DNA of 64,000 nucleotides, taken from assembly GCA_030431975.1 (NCBI GenBank), contig JAUIHP010000018.1:1-64000 (forward strand), in the 5' to 3' direction. Both the position numbers and the translations under genes were made by a program. Positions 1-11,916 of this stretch are shown piece after piece (the stretch's first letter is position 1; each line of letters opens with the position of its first letter). Source of the DNA: a bacterium. GTDB taxonomy: Bacteria; Eisenbacteria; RBG-16-71-46; CAIMUX01. The notes beneath the pieces are model-generated. The model was not told the origin of the DNA. It was given only the letters and a program-made list of their open reading frames with translations, and ran no database searches.

Positions 1-149
1 GAATGGAGGTGGCAGTATTACGAACGGAAAGTTAGGACGCTCGCTTTGGGTGGGCAGCAGACTGAGCATCGACTGCAGCGGGCGTTCTAGCGAGTGCCCA
101 GGAATCCCGGTTCTTCGACCCATAACCAAACGCCTTCAGAGGCCCGCCC
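1..149. other. Left edge, no supported gene
   Basis: This edge segment holds no gene I can support. On the plus strand one frame reads from the window start to a TAG at 88-90 (29 residues, ending LQRAF) and could be the tail of a gene lying mostly outside the window, but its composition is not distinctive. The chloride channel gene ends at 150 on the other strand, so a convergent arrangement is possible. Confidence 0.3.
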
Positions 150-1898
150 TCAGGAGGTTGGACCCATCAGCTCCAGGCTTTCGCTGGCATGGTCGTAGGC
201 GTCCGCGGTGAGCAACGCGATGAGGCGGTCCCCTTCCTGCACGGCCACATCGGGTCCGGGCACGACCACGACCCCATCCCGCAGGATGTTGAGGATCGAG
301 ATGCCGGATCCCAGAGGTCGTTCGCGCAAGCGGATCCCTGCAGCCGGCGCTCCTTCGCGAACCTCGACCAGGACGATGGAGCGGCCTGTGCCTTCGACCG
401 GGATCGATGTTCCCATCAGCAACAGTTCTTCGAGGCGGACGGGAGTGGCCTCCTTCGGCATTCTGGCTTCACCGGCGTGGATGAGGTCGACGACCTTGTG
501 AACGTACTCCTCGTAGTGGACGGGTGAGTCGCCGTGGTGCGACACCTGCGCTTCGTAAAGGCTGGGATACTCGGCATTGCGCGTCATCCGGGACTGGACG
601 AGGAACGACAGCGTCACCGCAAGCATGGCCGGAACCATCAAGCCGTACCCTCCCGTCATCTCGACGACCATGAACATGGTGGCCATGGGCGTTCGCGCGG
701 CGCCGGAAAAGAGGGAAGCCATACCCACCACCGCAAACGCCTCGACACTCAACCCAACATCCGGAAACAGCTGGTTCACTGCGGTTGCGAGCGCGGCACC
801 GAGACAGGTCCCGACATAGAGGCTGGGAGCGAAGACACCTCCGGACCCGCCCGATGAAACGGTCAACGACATGGCGAGTGGCTTCGCCAACGCCAGCAGT
901 AGGAGAAGTCCCAACGTCAGCTCGCCGTTGATCGCGCGCTGCATCCATCCATAGCCGCCGCCCAGGATCTGAGGAAGGGCCAGTCCGAGCACGCCGACGA
1001 GAAATCCTCCGAGAGCGGGCTGAAGCACCCTCGGACCGGGCAGGCGGCGGAAGAGGACCTGCGCTTTGTAGAAGACCCATGGCAGCCCCGCAGCCGCCAC
1101 GCCGGTTAGGATGCCGAGCAGACCGTACCAGGCCAGCTCGGTCCCTCCGTGAAAGCGCAGCCCGGGATCGACGTCGAAGATCGGTTCGTATCCGACGAAG
1201 GCGCCGTTGACCGCATACCCGATGACTGCCGCAATCATCGTGTAGAGAAGGGCGCGCGCCTCGAAGTCCATCGAGGAGTAGAGAATCTCCACCGCCAGGA
1301 CCGCCGCTCCCAAAGGAGACCGGAACATGGCCGAGAGGCCGGCCGCCACTCCGGCCAGCATGAGAAGACGCCGCTCGTCCGGAGGCAGCCCCGTCCATTG
1401 CGCCAGGACGGATCCGAATCCCGCAGAAATCTGCGCACCCGGCCCCTCGCGTCCCGCCGAACCTCCGCTTCCGATGGTGATGGCCGAGGTGAGGGCCTTG
1501 ATGATGGGAACCCGGGCCCGGATGGCTCCGTCCTGATGGTGGAACGCACGGACGGCGCTGTCGGTCCCGTGTCCCTCAGCTTCCGGCGCAAAGCGGAAGA
1601 CGATCCAACCGGAGACCAGACCACCGAGAGTTGTCGCCAGTGGGATGAGCCAAAGCCCGAGTCGGCCGATTCGCTCTTCGGGGTGCCCGCCCTCTGACGG
1701 AATTCCCGGCGGCGAGTAGCCGGTGATTCCTACGAGCAACCACTCGTGGGCAAGGTCGAGCATCCAGATGAAGACTTGGGCGCCCAGGCCCCCGACGATT
1801 CCGACGAGCACACTGAGGAGCAACAGCCGTCCGGTCGGAGACACCCTCCATTGGATCGGAGGGATCGAGGACTTCATCTGCGGAAGGATGCGCGCCAT
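150..1898 (-). CDS. CLC-family chloride channel/antiporter with C-terminal TrkA-C domain
   Basis: An integral membrane protein of 582 residues in the CLC family, which moves chloride passively or in exchange for protons. Visible signatures are GSGGSAGREGP near residues 143-153, containing the gating glutamate (about E151), and the later GGVFAPSLYVG selectivity motif. Many hydrophobic helices span residues 25-450. The last 110 residues (LEELLLMGTSIPVEGTGRS onward) are soluble and resemble a TrkA-C/RCK-C ligand-binding domain, replacing the CBS pair found in many CLC proteins. The gating glutamate is kept, which is compatible with antiport, but transport mode cannot be settled from sequence. 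It stands alone, with lon upstream on the same strand. Confidence 0.93.
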   Translation of the reverse strand: MARILPQMKSSIPPIQWRVSPTGRLLLLSVLVGIVGGLGAQVFIWMLDLAHEWLLVGITGYSPPGIPSEGGHPEERIGRLGLWLIPLATTLGGLVSGWIVFRFAPEAEGHGTDSAVRAFHHQDGAIRARVPIIKALTSAITIGSGGSAGREGPGAQISAGFGSVLAQWTGLPPDERRLLMLAGVAAGLSAMFRSPLGAAVLAVEILYSSMDFEARALLYTMIAAVIGYAVNGAFVGYEPIFDVDPGLRFHGGTELAWYGLLGILTGVAAAGLPWVFYKAQVLFRRLPGPRVLQPALGGFLVGVLGLALPQILGGGYGWMQRAINGELTLGLLLLLALAKPLAMSLTVSSGGSGGVFAPSLYVGTCLGAALATAVNQLFPDVGLSVEAFAVVGMASLFSGAARTPMATMFMVVEMTGGYGLMVPAMLAVTLSFLVQSRMTRNAEYPSLYEAQVSHHGDSPVHYEEYVHKVVDLIHAGEARMPKEATPVRLEELLLMGTSIPVEGTGRSIVLVEVREGAPAAGIRLRERPLGSGISILNILRDGVVVVPGPDVAVQEGDRLIALLTADAYDHASESLELMGPTS

Positions 1899-2026
1899 GG
1901 CGGCAGCATAACGGGTGCGTCGGCAGGAACAACCCGCTTCCGCACCCGTTCTCTTTCAGGCGGACCGGTCGATGGTCCACTGGTCGTTCGAAGTGTCACC
2001 CCGGTTGGGAGGCCGGGAAGAAGTAT

Positions 2027-4831
<2,805 letters not shown>

Positions 4832-4854
4832 CTTGGCCAAGAAAAATCCTTCCT

Positions 4855-4911
4855 GGTTCGGGGCTTGCGCGAACCGATGTCTATGGCACAAATGGCAGGG
4901 TAACACCCTGC
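4855..4911 (-). promoter_or_regulatory. Two inverted repeats in the lon 5' region
   Basis: Two inverted repeats lie just upstream of the lon ribosome binding site. One is perfect: GCAGGGT, AAC, ACCCTGC at 4895-4911 (7-bp arms, 3-nt centre). The other is GGTTCG, nine bases, CGAACC at 4855-4875. Neither matches CIRCE (TTAGCACTC-N9-GAGTGCTAA) or HAIR, the usual heat-shock operators for lon. They may bind a lineage-specific repressor or form leader hairpins. No convincing -35/-10 pair was identified. Confidence 0.45.
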
Positions 4912-5092
4912 TGTTGGCTCCTCAACGCGGTCGGGCCAACCAGGTGCGGGGCGTCGGACATATCTCCGTACAGCCGAGAACCGCTGCGCTCTCCGTGCGT
5001 TCGGCTGTTTGGATGCCGGACCCCTTCTTTCGATTGCGGACTTCGGAATCCGGACTCTGGTGTTCTGCGAAGACTGATCCGGGAGGATCGTG

Positions 5093-5815
5093 ATGAAGGG
5101 TCATTCACCGTATGTCCTGGAACTGAAGGCGGTTTCGCGAACCTACGATTTGGGCGGCGGCCGGACTCTGCGGGCCCTGGACGATGTTTCGTGCCGAGTC
5201 GAAGCCGGACGCTCGATCGCGGTCGTTGGTCGTTCGGGTAGTGGAAAATCGACGCTGCTCCATCTCGCCGCCGGAATCGATCTACCCAACACCGGTTCGG
5301 TACATCTGCACGGACGGGATATCTCGCAGCTCAGTGACAGCGAGCGAACCCGGCTGAGACGGACCGAGGTCGGACTCGTCTTTCAGTTCTTTCATCTGCT
5401 CCCCGGCCTTTCCGTGCAGGACAACGTGTCCCTTCCCGGCTGGATTGCCGGCCGATCCCAGCTTCAGTCGCGCGCCCTGGAGCTGCTGGAGACCGTCGGT
5501 CTCTCCGATCGGGCCGGACAGTCCGTGGAGAAACTGAGTGGAGGCGAGATGCAGCGTGTCGCGATTTGTCGGGCGCTGCTGGCTGGTCCGCGGTTGCTTC
5601 TGGCGGATGAGCCGACCGGGAATCTCGACGACGAAAACGCGGATCTGGTCATGAATCTTCTTTTGGACCTGACCCGACGGGAAGGGAGCACTTTGATCTA
5701 CGTCACGCACAGTGACGAAATGGCGGCGCTCGCCGACGAGGTCTGGCACCTGCACAGCGGCCGTCTGGACATCGCATCCCCCGCGACCGATCCGCGTCCC
5801 GCGTCCGGAGCGTAG
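5093..5815 (+). CDS. ABC transporter ATP-binding protein (LolD/YbbA/MacB type)
   Basis: Cytoplasmic ATPase of a type VII (MacB/LolCDE/YbbAP-like) ABC system, about 240 residues, normal for the family. Visible: Walker A GRSGSGKSTLL, Q-loop FQFFHLLPGL, signature LSGGEMQRVAICRALL, Walker B LLLADEPTGNLD and the switch His in YVTHSDE. Start: GGGAGG at 5081-5086 is 6 nt from the ATG at 5093; the GTG at 5090 would be only 3 nt away. Its TAG abuts the permease GTG at 5816, so the two are translationally coupled and surely partners. Such systems use ATP to drive periplasmic conformational work, such as lipoprotein extraction, rather than classical transport. Confidence 0.95.
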   Translation: MKGHSPYVLELKAVSRTYDLGGGRTLRALDDVSCRVEAGRSIAVVGRSGSGKSTLLHLAAGIDLPNTGSVHLHGRDISQLSDSERTRLRRTEVGLVFQFFHLLPGLSVQDNVSLPGWIAGRSQLQSRALELLETVGLSDRAGQSVEKLSGGEMQRVAICRALLAGPRLLLADEPTGNLDDENADLVMNLLLDLTRREGSTLIYVTHSDEMAALADEVWHLHSGRLDIASPATDPRPASGA

Positions 5816-8365
5816 GTGCTCCGGTACTTCTTTCTTTCTCTCCGTACACAGTTTTCCCGAGGGCGAAGCCTCTTCGTCCTCTCCGTTCTTGGAGTGGCGT
5901 TGGGCGTGGCTTCCGTCGTCTCGATCCAGGTCCTGAACGACAACTCGCTGGCGGCGTTTCGCGGCGGGATCCGGGCGATTTCGGGAGATGCCGATCTCAC
6001 CGTCGTCGGAGCCGGTCCCGCGTTCTCGGATTCTCTCTATCCCACCGTCCTCGGGACTCGCGGGGTCGAGCTGGCCATCCCGCTGTACCAGGTTGCGGTT
6101 TCTTTGGCCGATGATCCGGAAACCTATCTGGAGGTCGTCGGAGTCGACCTGCTCGCCCCGACGGGCCTGCCGGTCAATCCCACAAGTACGCCTGGCGACG
6201 ACGACGGATTCGGTGCGGTTTCCGAAGCGCTCTCCGTCCCTGGCTGGGTCGCCGTCACGCCCGCTCTCGCCGAAGACCGGGGCTGGTCCCGCGGCGATAC
6301 GTTTGTCGTCAGCAGCGGAAGCCGAAGCGTTCGTCTGCAGGTCGGCGCTCTCGTCGACTTTCAGTCCTATGCCCCATTGGCCAGCCGTTACCTCGCCGTC
6401 ATGGACATTTCCCAGGCGCAGGCCCTCCTTGGCCGCCCGGGAAAGCTGCAGCAGATCGATGTTCATCTGGCGGAGGGCGTGAATCCGGAAGACGTGCGGG
6501 AGACGCTGCAAGACGAGCTGGGCCCGATGGTCCGGGTGACCACACCGAGTTCCAGAACCGATGATGCGGCCAATCTTCTCTCCGCGTTTCGCCTCAACCT
6601 GACCGCGCTCTCCATGATCAGTCTGTTCGTCGGAATGTTCCTCATCTTCAGCAGCACGCAGGCTTCGCTGGTTCGGCGGCGTCGGGAGATCGGACTCTTG
6701 AGATCCCTCGGAGCAACGCGTCTGCAGGTTCTCGCCTGGCTGATCGGTGAAGTCGCGTGGCTCGGACTGATCGGGGTCGCCGTCGGAATTCCGATCGGAC
6801 TCTTCGCAGCGACGCAAAACGTCGAGGTGGTGAGCGCGACCCTGACCAACATCTACCTGCTCTCGGCGATCGACTCGTTGCGAATCCCCGCCCAGACGTA
6901 TCTGCTGGCCGCGTTCGTCGGGATCGGAGGCGCCGTTCTGGGGGCTTTGTTCCCCGCCTGGGACTCGACGCGCAAGGATCCGCGCGCCCTCCTCTCGGCA
7001 TTTTCTGTTCACGAGGGTACGCAGGGCGTGGCCGGACGCTTGGCCCTGGCCGGCGGAATCCTCATCGGCCTGGCGCTTCTTGCGACGTTCTTCTTCCGCG
7101 AGAGTTGGCGTTACTTCGGATTCGCCGTCGGACTGGTCCTGCTCATTGCCTTACCGATGATGACGCCGGTCCTGGTTCAGGCGGTTTCCCGGATCACCCC
7201 CGCCGCCGGATTCAACTTTTCGCTCGCCATTCGCAATCTTTCGGCCCGGCTCCAAACGACCTCGATCTCGATTGCGTCACTGGCCATTGCGGTCAGCATG
7301 ATGATCGGAGTCACCCTGCTCATCAGCAGCTTTCGTTCGACCCTGGCAACCTGGGTCGATGACACCATTCGCGCGGACATCTACATCACCACCGAGTCCT
7401 GGGTGCGTGGTGGAGAGGACGCGTTTCTGACCGAAGACGTACTCGCGACTCTTCGCGGCCACGGAGACGTCGCGGCAATCGAGACGTTGCGACGTCTCTC
7501 CCTCGAGATCGAAGGCCGCCCGATCTGGGTCGGCGGCGTCAGCCTGACGCTTCCCGACTCTCTCTACAGCTTTCCCATGCGCGAAGGAAATGCGCGCGCC
7601 GCCCTCGAAAGCATTCGCGCCAGTGACTCGTGTCTCATCAGCGAGCCGCTATCTCGAAAGACGAAGTTGGGTGTCGGAGATTCTCTCCAGGTCCGGACAC
7701 CGCGAGGCCTCGAGCGGTACCCGATCGTCGGCGTGACCTATGACTATTCGAGTGATGGGGGCACCGCGCTCGTTTCTGAAGCGACGATGTCGCGACTCTT
7801 CGGTGAGGGCCCGGTGCAGAACGTCGCACTCTTTCTCGCACCGGAAACGGATCCCGACGAAGTCATCGGAGAGCTGCGGGCTGCGCTCCCCGGCGTTCCG
7901 TTGTCGTATCGAAGCAACCGGCACATCCGAGAAGAAGTCTTCCGAATCTTTGACCAGACTTTCGCGATCACGCGACTGCTGCAGGGAATGGCTCTACTCG
8001 TTGCGGCCTGCGGAATCTCGTTGACCCTGCTCGTCGTGGCTCGCGAACGCGTGGCGGAACTCGCCCTCTATCGTTCATTGGGGGCTCTACGCCGACAGAT
8101 CTTCGGACTCTTCGTCGGGGAAGGTCTCGGCCTCGCCCTTCTCGGACTCGTTCTCGGCACCGTCGGAGGTTTTGCGCTGGCCGGAATCCTCGTCTACATC
8201 ATCAACCCGGCATTCTTCGGTTGGACGATCCGACCGGACGGATCGTGGGCCGAGTGGGCGCAACAATGTTTGACCATTCTCGCCGTTGCCGTGTTGGCCA
8301 GCCTTTACCCCGCGTTGAAAGCCAGCCGCGTTCCCGCACAGGAGCTGACCCGTGAAGACCTTTGA
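5816..8365 (+). CDS. ABC transporter permease, FtsX/YbbP-like (two FtsX domains)
   Basis: Inner-membrane permease of 849 residues, the length expected of fused YbbP/AttFG-type permeases rather than the ~400-residue LolC/E. It has an N-terminal TM helix (SLFVLSVLGVALGVASVVSI), a periplasmic domain, a three-helix FtsX block near 255-400 (RRRREIGLLRSLGATRLQVL coupling region), a second half starting near 470 with another periplasmic domain, and a second FtsX block at the C-terminus (ELALYRSLGALRRQIFGLF). Starts with GTG directly after the ATPase stop, and its last 14 bases overlap the next gene. Substrate is unknown; the AttH-like neighbour suggests a lipid or lipophilic ligand. Confidence 0.93.
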   Translation: MLRYFFLSLRTQFSRGRSLFVLSVLGVALGVASVVSIQVLNDNSLAAFRGGIRAISGDADLTVVGAGPAFSDSLYPTVLGTRGVELAIPLYQVAVSLADDPETYLEVVGVDLLAPTGLPVNPTSTPGDDDGFGAVSEALSVPGWVAVTPALAEDRGWSRGDTFVVSSGSRSVRLQVGALVDFQSYAPLASRYLAVMDISQAQALLGRPGKLQQIDVHLAEGVNPEDVRETLQDELGPMVRVTTPSSRTDDAANLLSAFRLNLTALSMISLFVGMFLIFSSTQASLVRRRREIGLLRSLGATRLQVLAWLIGEVAWLGLIGVAVGIPIGLFAATQNVEVVSATLTNIYLLSAIDSLRIPAQTYLLAAFVGIGGAVLGALFPAWDSTRKDPRALLSAFSVHEGTQGVAGRLALAGGILIGLALLATFFFRESWRYFGFAVGLVLLIALPMMTPVLVQAVSRITPAAGFNFSLAIRNLSARLQTTSISIASLAIAVSMMIGVTLLISSFRSTLATWVDDTIRADIYITTESWVRGGEDAFLTEDVLATLRGHGDVAAIETLRRLSLEIEGRPIWVGGVSLTLPDSLYSFPMREGNARAALESIRASDSCLISEPLSRKTKLGVGDSLQVRTPRGLERYPIVGVTYDYSSDGGTALVSEATMSRLFGEGPVQNVALFLAPETDPDEVIGELRAALPGVPLSYRSNRHIREEVFRIFDQTFAITRLLQGMALLVAACGISLTLLVVARERVAELALYRSLGALRRQIFGLFVGEGLGLALLGLVLGTVGGFALAGILVYIINPAFFGWTIRPDGSWAEWAQQCLTILAVAVLASLYPALKASRVPAQELTREDL

Positions 8366-9599
8366 GTTCGAGCGTGACAATCGGAGTGGGCAGCGGCGTG
8401 AGATTCCGCACGCATTCCGGCCCGACCTCGACCGCCGGAACTGGAGGCTCGTTGCCGTTGCGTTTCTGCTCGGGATCGTGGCTCACGTTACGACTCACCC
8501 TGGGCTTTCCGAAACGTCTCCGACGCCCGTCTCCGCCAACGGCTGGAAAACCGCTCAGCCCGACTTTTCCTGGCAGTTCCCGCGCGATCACTGGGCTCAC
8601 GATGGCTATCGAACCGAGTGGTGGTACTTCACCGGGCACCTCGAGTCCGACTCCGGCCGCCGCTTCGGTTATCAGTTCACCGTTTTCAAAGTGGGCCTCG
8701 TGCCCGGCGGAGACATCGACCCGAGTGTCCAGGCATCCGAATGGCACGCCAGCGGACTATGGATGGGACACGCCTCGATCAGTGATCTCGACAACGGAAC
8801 CCACCGCTTCTGCGAAGTCCTGCACCGTGAGATCCCGCTTCTTAGTGGATTCGGCGCCTATCCCGATCCTCGTTTGGCCTGGGCCCGCGGCCCCGCCGGG
8901 ACAGCCGACCTTTGGACTCTGGACTGGAACGGCGAGGCGTTCGACTTTCAGATGGCGGACGAAGGGAAAGGCGTACGATTCGATCTGAAGACCCGCCCTC
9001 GAAAGCCTCTCGTCTGGCAAGGACCGAACGGCTACAGCCGCAAGGGTTCCGAACCGGACGCCGCCAGCCTCTACTACAGCTTCACCCGACTGGAAACGCA
9101 GGGGACGCTCGAGATCGACGGTGAAACTTTCAAGGTTCATGGCCAGTCATGGATGGACAAGGAGTTCGGCTCCAACCAACTGACCTCAGGCCAGGTTGGG
9201 TGGGACTGGTTCAGCCTCCAACTCGATGACGGCACGGAGCTGATGCTGTATTCGCTTCGACGAGCGGACGGCACTGTCGACTTTGCCCGGGGCACTCACA
9301 TCGACGCAGACGGGACACCCACCTACCTGGACTCGGACGATTGGAGCTTCCAAGCCCGTCGAGAGTGGAAGAGCCCGACCTCCGACATTCGGTATCCGCT
9401 CGATTGGCAGATCCGCCTCGGATCCGACCGCACGCTGACGGTTCGCCCACAACGAGACAACCAGGAGAATCACGCCCTGCGAACGGGACAACTCTCCTAC
9501 TGGGAAGGCGCCGTTGAGGTGGAAGAAAATGGGAAGCGTGTGGGAGTCGGGTACGTTGAACTGACGGGTTATGGAGAGGGAAACCGGCCGCCGATCTGA
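8352..9599 (+). CDS. AttH/CrtC-like (carotenoid 1,2-hydratase superfamily) secreted or anchored protein
   Basis: 415 residues. A single hydrophobic segment near the N-terminus (WRLVAVAFLLGIVAHVTTHPG, about 31-50, with basic residues before it) looks like a signal anchor or signal peptide, so the protein probably lies in the periplasm. The rest matches the lipocalin-like AttH/CrtC fold: FPRDHWAHDGYRTEWWYFTGHL early, GRRFGYQFTVFK, and VHGQSWMDKEFGSNQL in the second half. The GTG start at 8352 overlaps the permease end by 14 bp, making a three-gene operon. Known attE-F-G-H type loci have the same ATPase-permease-AttH layout. The family binds lipophilic ligands; no enzymatic activity should be assumed. 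Confidence 0.88.
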   Translation: MKTFEFERDNRSGQRREIPHAFRPDLDRRNWRLVAVAFLLGIVAHVTTHPGLSETSPTPVSANGWKTAQPDFSWQFPRDHWAHDGYRTEWWYFTGHLESDSGRRFGYQFTVFKVGLVPGGDIDPSVQASEWHASGLWMGHASISDLDNGTHRFCEVLHREIPLLSGFGAYPDPRLAWARGPAGTADLWTLDWNGEAFDFQMADEGKGVRFDLKTRPRKPLVWQGPNGYSRKGSEPDAASLYYSFTRLETQGTLEIDGETFKVHGQSWMDKEFGSNQLTSGQVGWDWFSLQLDDGTELMLYSLRRADGTVDFARGTHIDADGTPTYLDSDDWSFQARREWKSPTSDIRYPLDWQIRLGSDRTLTVRPQRDNQENHALRTGQLSYWEGAVEVEENGKRVGVGYVELTGYGEGNRPPI

Positions 9600-10043
9600 G
9601 CCGTTCGACCTCACCCGTTGGACTCCAGGCACCGAGCTGATTCACCCGTCTGACTTCGCTAGCGCCCCGAGTTACTTTGTGCGGCAATCGAACAAAGTGT
9701 GTGACTCGAGGCGCACAGGGTGGGTCTACAGGGAAGAGGATGAGGGCGTGCCGGAGCGAGAGACAATCCAGGCCGCTTGGATTGAACCCGCCGCTCGGAA
9801 ATGGCACGCCCTCAACTCCTTGTAACTCGCAAGTTGGGATGAAGTTGCATCCCGGAGCAGAGTGCTGACACCATGTCTACCGATATCGGGCCGCGGGTTC
9901 TTGGCGGCGATGAATGGGAAACCGTCGATGTCATTTCGGCGGGGTTTCGGCCGTTTTAGTCAGTGGTCGGCGGGCTTCCCTAAGAACGTGCGGATTTAAG
10001 CGGCATTCCCGTAACCATTGCAACAAGTATTTACAACCGACTC
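9600..10043. other. Intergenic region with a 25-bp imperfect palindrome
   Basis: No credible gene. At 9674-9698 lies an imperfect 25-bp palindrome (left arm ACTTTGTGCGGC, centre A, right arm ATCGAACAAAGT), with outer CGAGT (9668-9672) and ACTCG (9704-9708) extending the symmetry. A closely related element lies at 23928-23952. The region is between convergent genes, so it may hold a transcription end as well as a binding site. Local base composition is more AT-rich than the genes, especially 9940-10040. Confidence 0.5.
9674..9698. promoter_or_regulatory. Palindromic element, copy 1
   Basis: Twelve-base arms around a single central A; three of twelve arm positions are mismatched within this copy. 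It shares ACTTTGT, CGGCA, CGAACA and AGTGT with the copy at 23928-23952. It could be an operator or a hairpin; no T-run follows, so it is not an obvious intrinsic terminator. Confidence 0.4.
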
Positions 10044-10634
10044 CTAAATGGCATTGGTTTTGTAGCTATTCAGGTTGTCTGTGGCTGATACCACCGCGCT
10101 CGCCACTTCCTCCAACTTCACGCGCCGGGCCCGCGCCTGGTTCCTTAGCAGCTCGAATCCCCGCTCCGAGTCGACCCGGTGCCTTTCCATGAGGATCCCG
10201 ACGGCAATGGCAATGCTGCGCTGCCGGACGATGGCGCCTTGCAGCTTTTCTTCCGACTCGCGTAGCTCCCGAAGATCGCCGGCCCGGATCAGCGCGGCCT
10301 CGATGGACGGGATCAGTTGTGGAACGTCGATCGGCTTTACCAGGTAACCGAGCGCCCCCCGCCGAATCGCCTCACGCACGGTAGCCGTATCGTCATGCGC
10401 GGAAAGGAACAAGAAGGGCACGGACCCTTCGCGGGCAAGCTCTTCCCCCACCTCCAGACCGCTCATGTCCGGCATTCGAACGTCGAGGATGGCCAGATCG
10501 GGCTCGGCCTTGCGGGCCAACTCGACGGCTTCCCTTCCGGAGGACGCTTCCAGGGCTTCGTATCCGGCTCGTCTCAAACCCTGGCCCAGGGTGGCCAGGA
10601 TCAGGCGATCATCGTCAGCTATGAGAAGTTTCAT
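10044..10634 (-). CDS. Response regulator with ANTAR RNA-binding output domain (AmiR/NasT type)
   Basis: 196 residues: CheY-like receiver (MKLLIADDDRLI; phosphoacceptor Asp in LAILDVRMPD; switch Ser in FLFLSAHDD; Lys in YLVKPID), a short coiled coil, and a C-terminal ANTAR domain (AIVRQRSIAIAVGILMERHRVDSERGFELLRNQA split over residues ~140-190). ANTAR proteins bind paired RNA hairpins and prevent transcription termination. Start at 10634 is fixed by the receiver N-terminus; the frame is open much further upstream but that part is unlike the family. No histidine kinase is adjacent, so it is an orphan here. The leader (10635-10780) has notable inverted repeats. Confidence 0.93.
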   Translation of the reverse strand: MKLLIADDDRLILATLGQGLRRAGYEALEASSGREAVELARKAEPDLAILDVRMPDMSGLEVGEELAREGSVPFLFLSAHDDTATVREAIRRGALGYLVKPIDVPQLIPSIEAALIRAGDLRELRESEEKLQGAIVRQRSIAIAVGILMERHRVDSERGFELLRNQARARRVKLEEVASAVVSATDNLNSYKTNAI

Positions 10635-10655
10635 CGGGTCGGGAAATCTGAAGCG

Positions 10656-10786
10656 GGCGTGCGCACAAGGGCTGCCTCTTGGACGATTTGTCCCACTCTT
10701 GCTGCCCGTCCCCAGTCTCGTCTGATCGGAAACCCGCCGCACGCCAAGACAAATCTGAAATTCATGAGTTTCGGGTGCTGAGTATA
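10656..10786 (-). promoter_or_regulatory. Leader of the ANTAR regulator with promoter-like -10 and two interleaved 8-bp helices
   Basis: On the minus strand a TATACT lies at 10786-10781 inside GGGTATACTCA, the same 11-mer found before the M20 gene leader at 63443-63453. Downstream, GGCGTGCG (plus strand 10656-10663) is perfectly complementary to CGCACGCC (10738-10745), and GATTTGTC (10685-10692) to GACAAATC (10748-10755). The two helices interleave, so they would form a pseudoknot or exclude one another. No good -35 is seen. Confidence 0.35.
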
Positions 10787-10866
10787 CCCGCTTTTTGCAT
10801 CGGATAGTGACGACATGATCCGATCGAGAAACGGGTAGTCTATCCGGGGAAACGACAAAGGTTGGA

Positions 10867-11862
10867 ATGAACGGACACAAGAAAACCATCGCTGTGACAG
10901 GTGGAACCGGGTTCCTCGGTAGCCATCTCGTCCGCGGTTTCGTCAGCGACGGGCATGAAGTCCGGATTCTCTCGCGAGACCCGGAAAAATCCCGCGTATG
11001 GGAAAGCAAGGTCGCGCACGTCGAGACCGCGGAGATCACCGACGCAGCCGCACTGGAACGGCTCTTCGACGGCTGCGACGCCGTCGTCCATCTCGTTTCC
11101 AACTTTCGGACCTCGTCCGGTGATGATGCCTCCTACCGCCGCATCAACGTCGAGGGCACGGAAGCCGTTCTTTCCGCGGCACGAAAAGTCGGGGTATCGC
11201 GCCTGATCCACTGCTCCACGATCGGGGTCCACGGCCACGTCGAACAAACCCCGGCCGATGAGAACTCTGCCTTCGGCCCCGGCGATCTCTATCAAAGCAC
11301 GAAGCTGGAGGCCGAACGATTCGTTCAGCAGGAGGCCCGCCGCCCCGGCATGGAGATCGTCGTTGTGCGTCCTACCTCGATCTACGGACCGGGGGATCTG
11401 CGAATGCTGAAGATGTTCCGAATGCTCAGCAAAGGAACATTCTTCACCCTGGGACCCTGCCGGGAAAACTTTCACGCGGTCTACATCGACGACCTGATCG
11501 ACGGCTACCGCCGCTGTCTCTCCACCGAGGGAATCGGCGGAGAGACCTTCATTCTCGGTGGACCGGACTATCTCCCGCTGTGGGACTACATCCAGACCGC
11601 AGCGCGCGCCGTCGGGGCCAAGGATCCGTGGATCCGCCTGCCTTACGGACCGATTTTCGGGATATCCGTCCTTTGCGAAAAACTGTGCGTGCCCTTCGGA
11701 ATCGAGCCGCCCCTTCATCCCCGGCGGGTCCGTTTCTTCAAGAACAACCGGGCTTTTTCCATCGAGAAGGCACGGGGGGTCCTTGGCTACGACCCCAAGA
11801 TCAAGCTGGATGAGGGAATGCAGCGAACCGTTCACTGGTATCGTGAAAACGGATACCTTTAG
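10867..11862 (+). CDS. NAD(P)-dependent epimerase/dehydratase (extended SDR)
   Basis: 331 residues, typical for extended short-chain dehydrogenases acting on nucleotide sugars. N-terminal cofactor motif TGGTGFLGSHLVRGF (GxxGxxG, residues ~9-23), acidic residue region after beta-2, catalytic YQSTKLEAE (YxxxK), and RPTSIYGPGDLRM substrate-region motif. The upstream Ser/Thr is in LIHCSTIG. Exact substrate cannot be told. It opens the first polysaccharide-related block; the ANTAR regulator lies divergently upstream. Start ATG at 10867 sits a few bases after AAAGG. Confidence 0.93.
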   Translation: MNGHKKTIAVTGGTGFLGSHLVRGFVSDGHEVRILSRDPEKSRVWESKVAHVETAEITDAAALERLFDGCDAVVHLVSNFRTSSGDDASYRRINVEGTEAVLSAARKVGVSRLIHCSTIGVHGHVEQTPADENSAFGPGDLYQSTKLEAERFVQQEARRPGMEIVVVRPTSIYGPGDLRMLKMFRMLSKGTFFTLGPCRENFHAVYIDDLIDGYRRCLSTEGIGGETFILGGPDYLPLWDYIQTAARAVGAKDPWIRLPYGPIFGISVLCEKLCVPFGIEPPLHPRRVRFFKNNRAFSIEKARGVLGYDPKIKLDEGMQRTVHWYRENGYL

Positions 11863-11916
11863 CGGAATCAAGCCAGCCAGCCGCAGGCAGGCACGGTGTG
11901 AGCAGCGAGATTCCAA

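Noticed and set aside
4855-4911. CIRCE/HAIR heat-shock operator before lon
   Set aside because: The repeats present do not match either consensus.
5282-7012. 576-residue minus-strand frame opposite the ABC operon
   Set aside because: Charged, low-similarity product spanning two real coupled genes; an antisense artefact.
9802-9822. TGGCACG resembling a sigma-54 -24 element
   Set aside because: The -12 GC is not at the required spacing and no gene follows.
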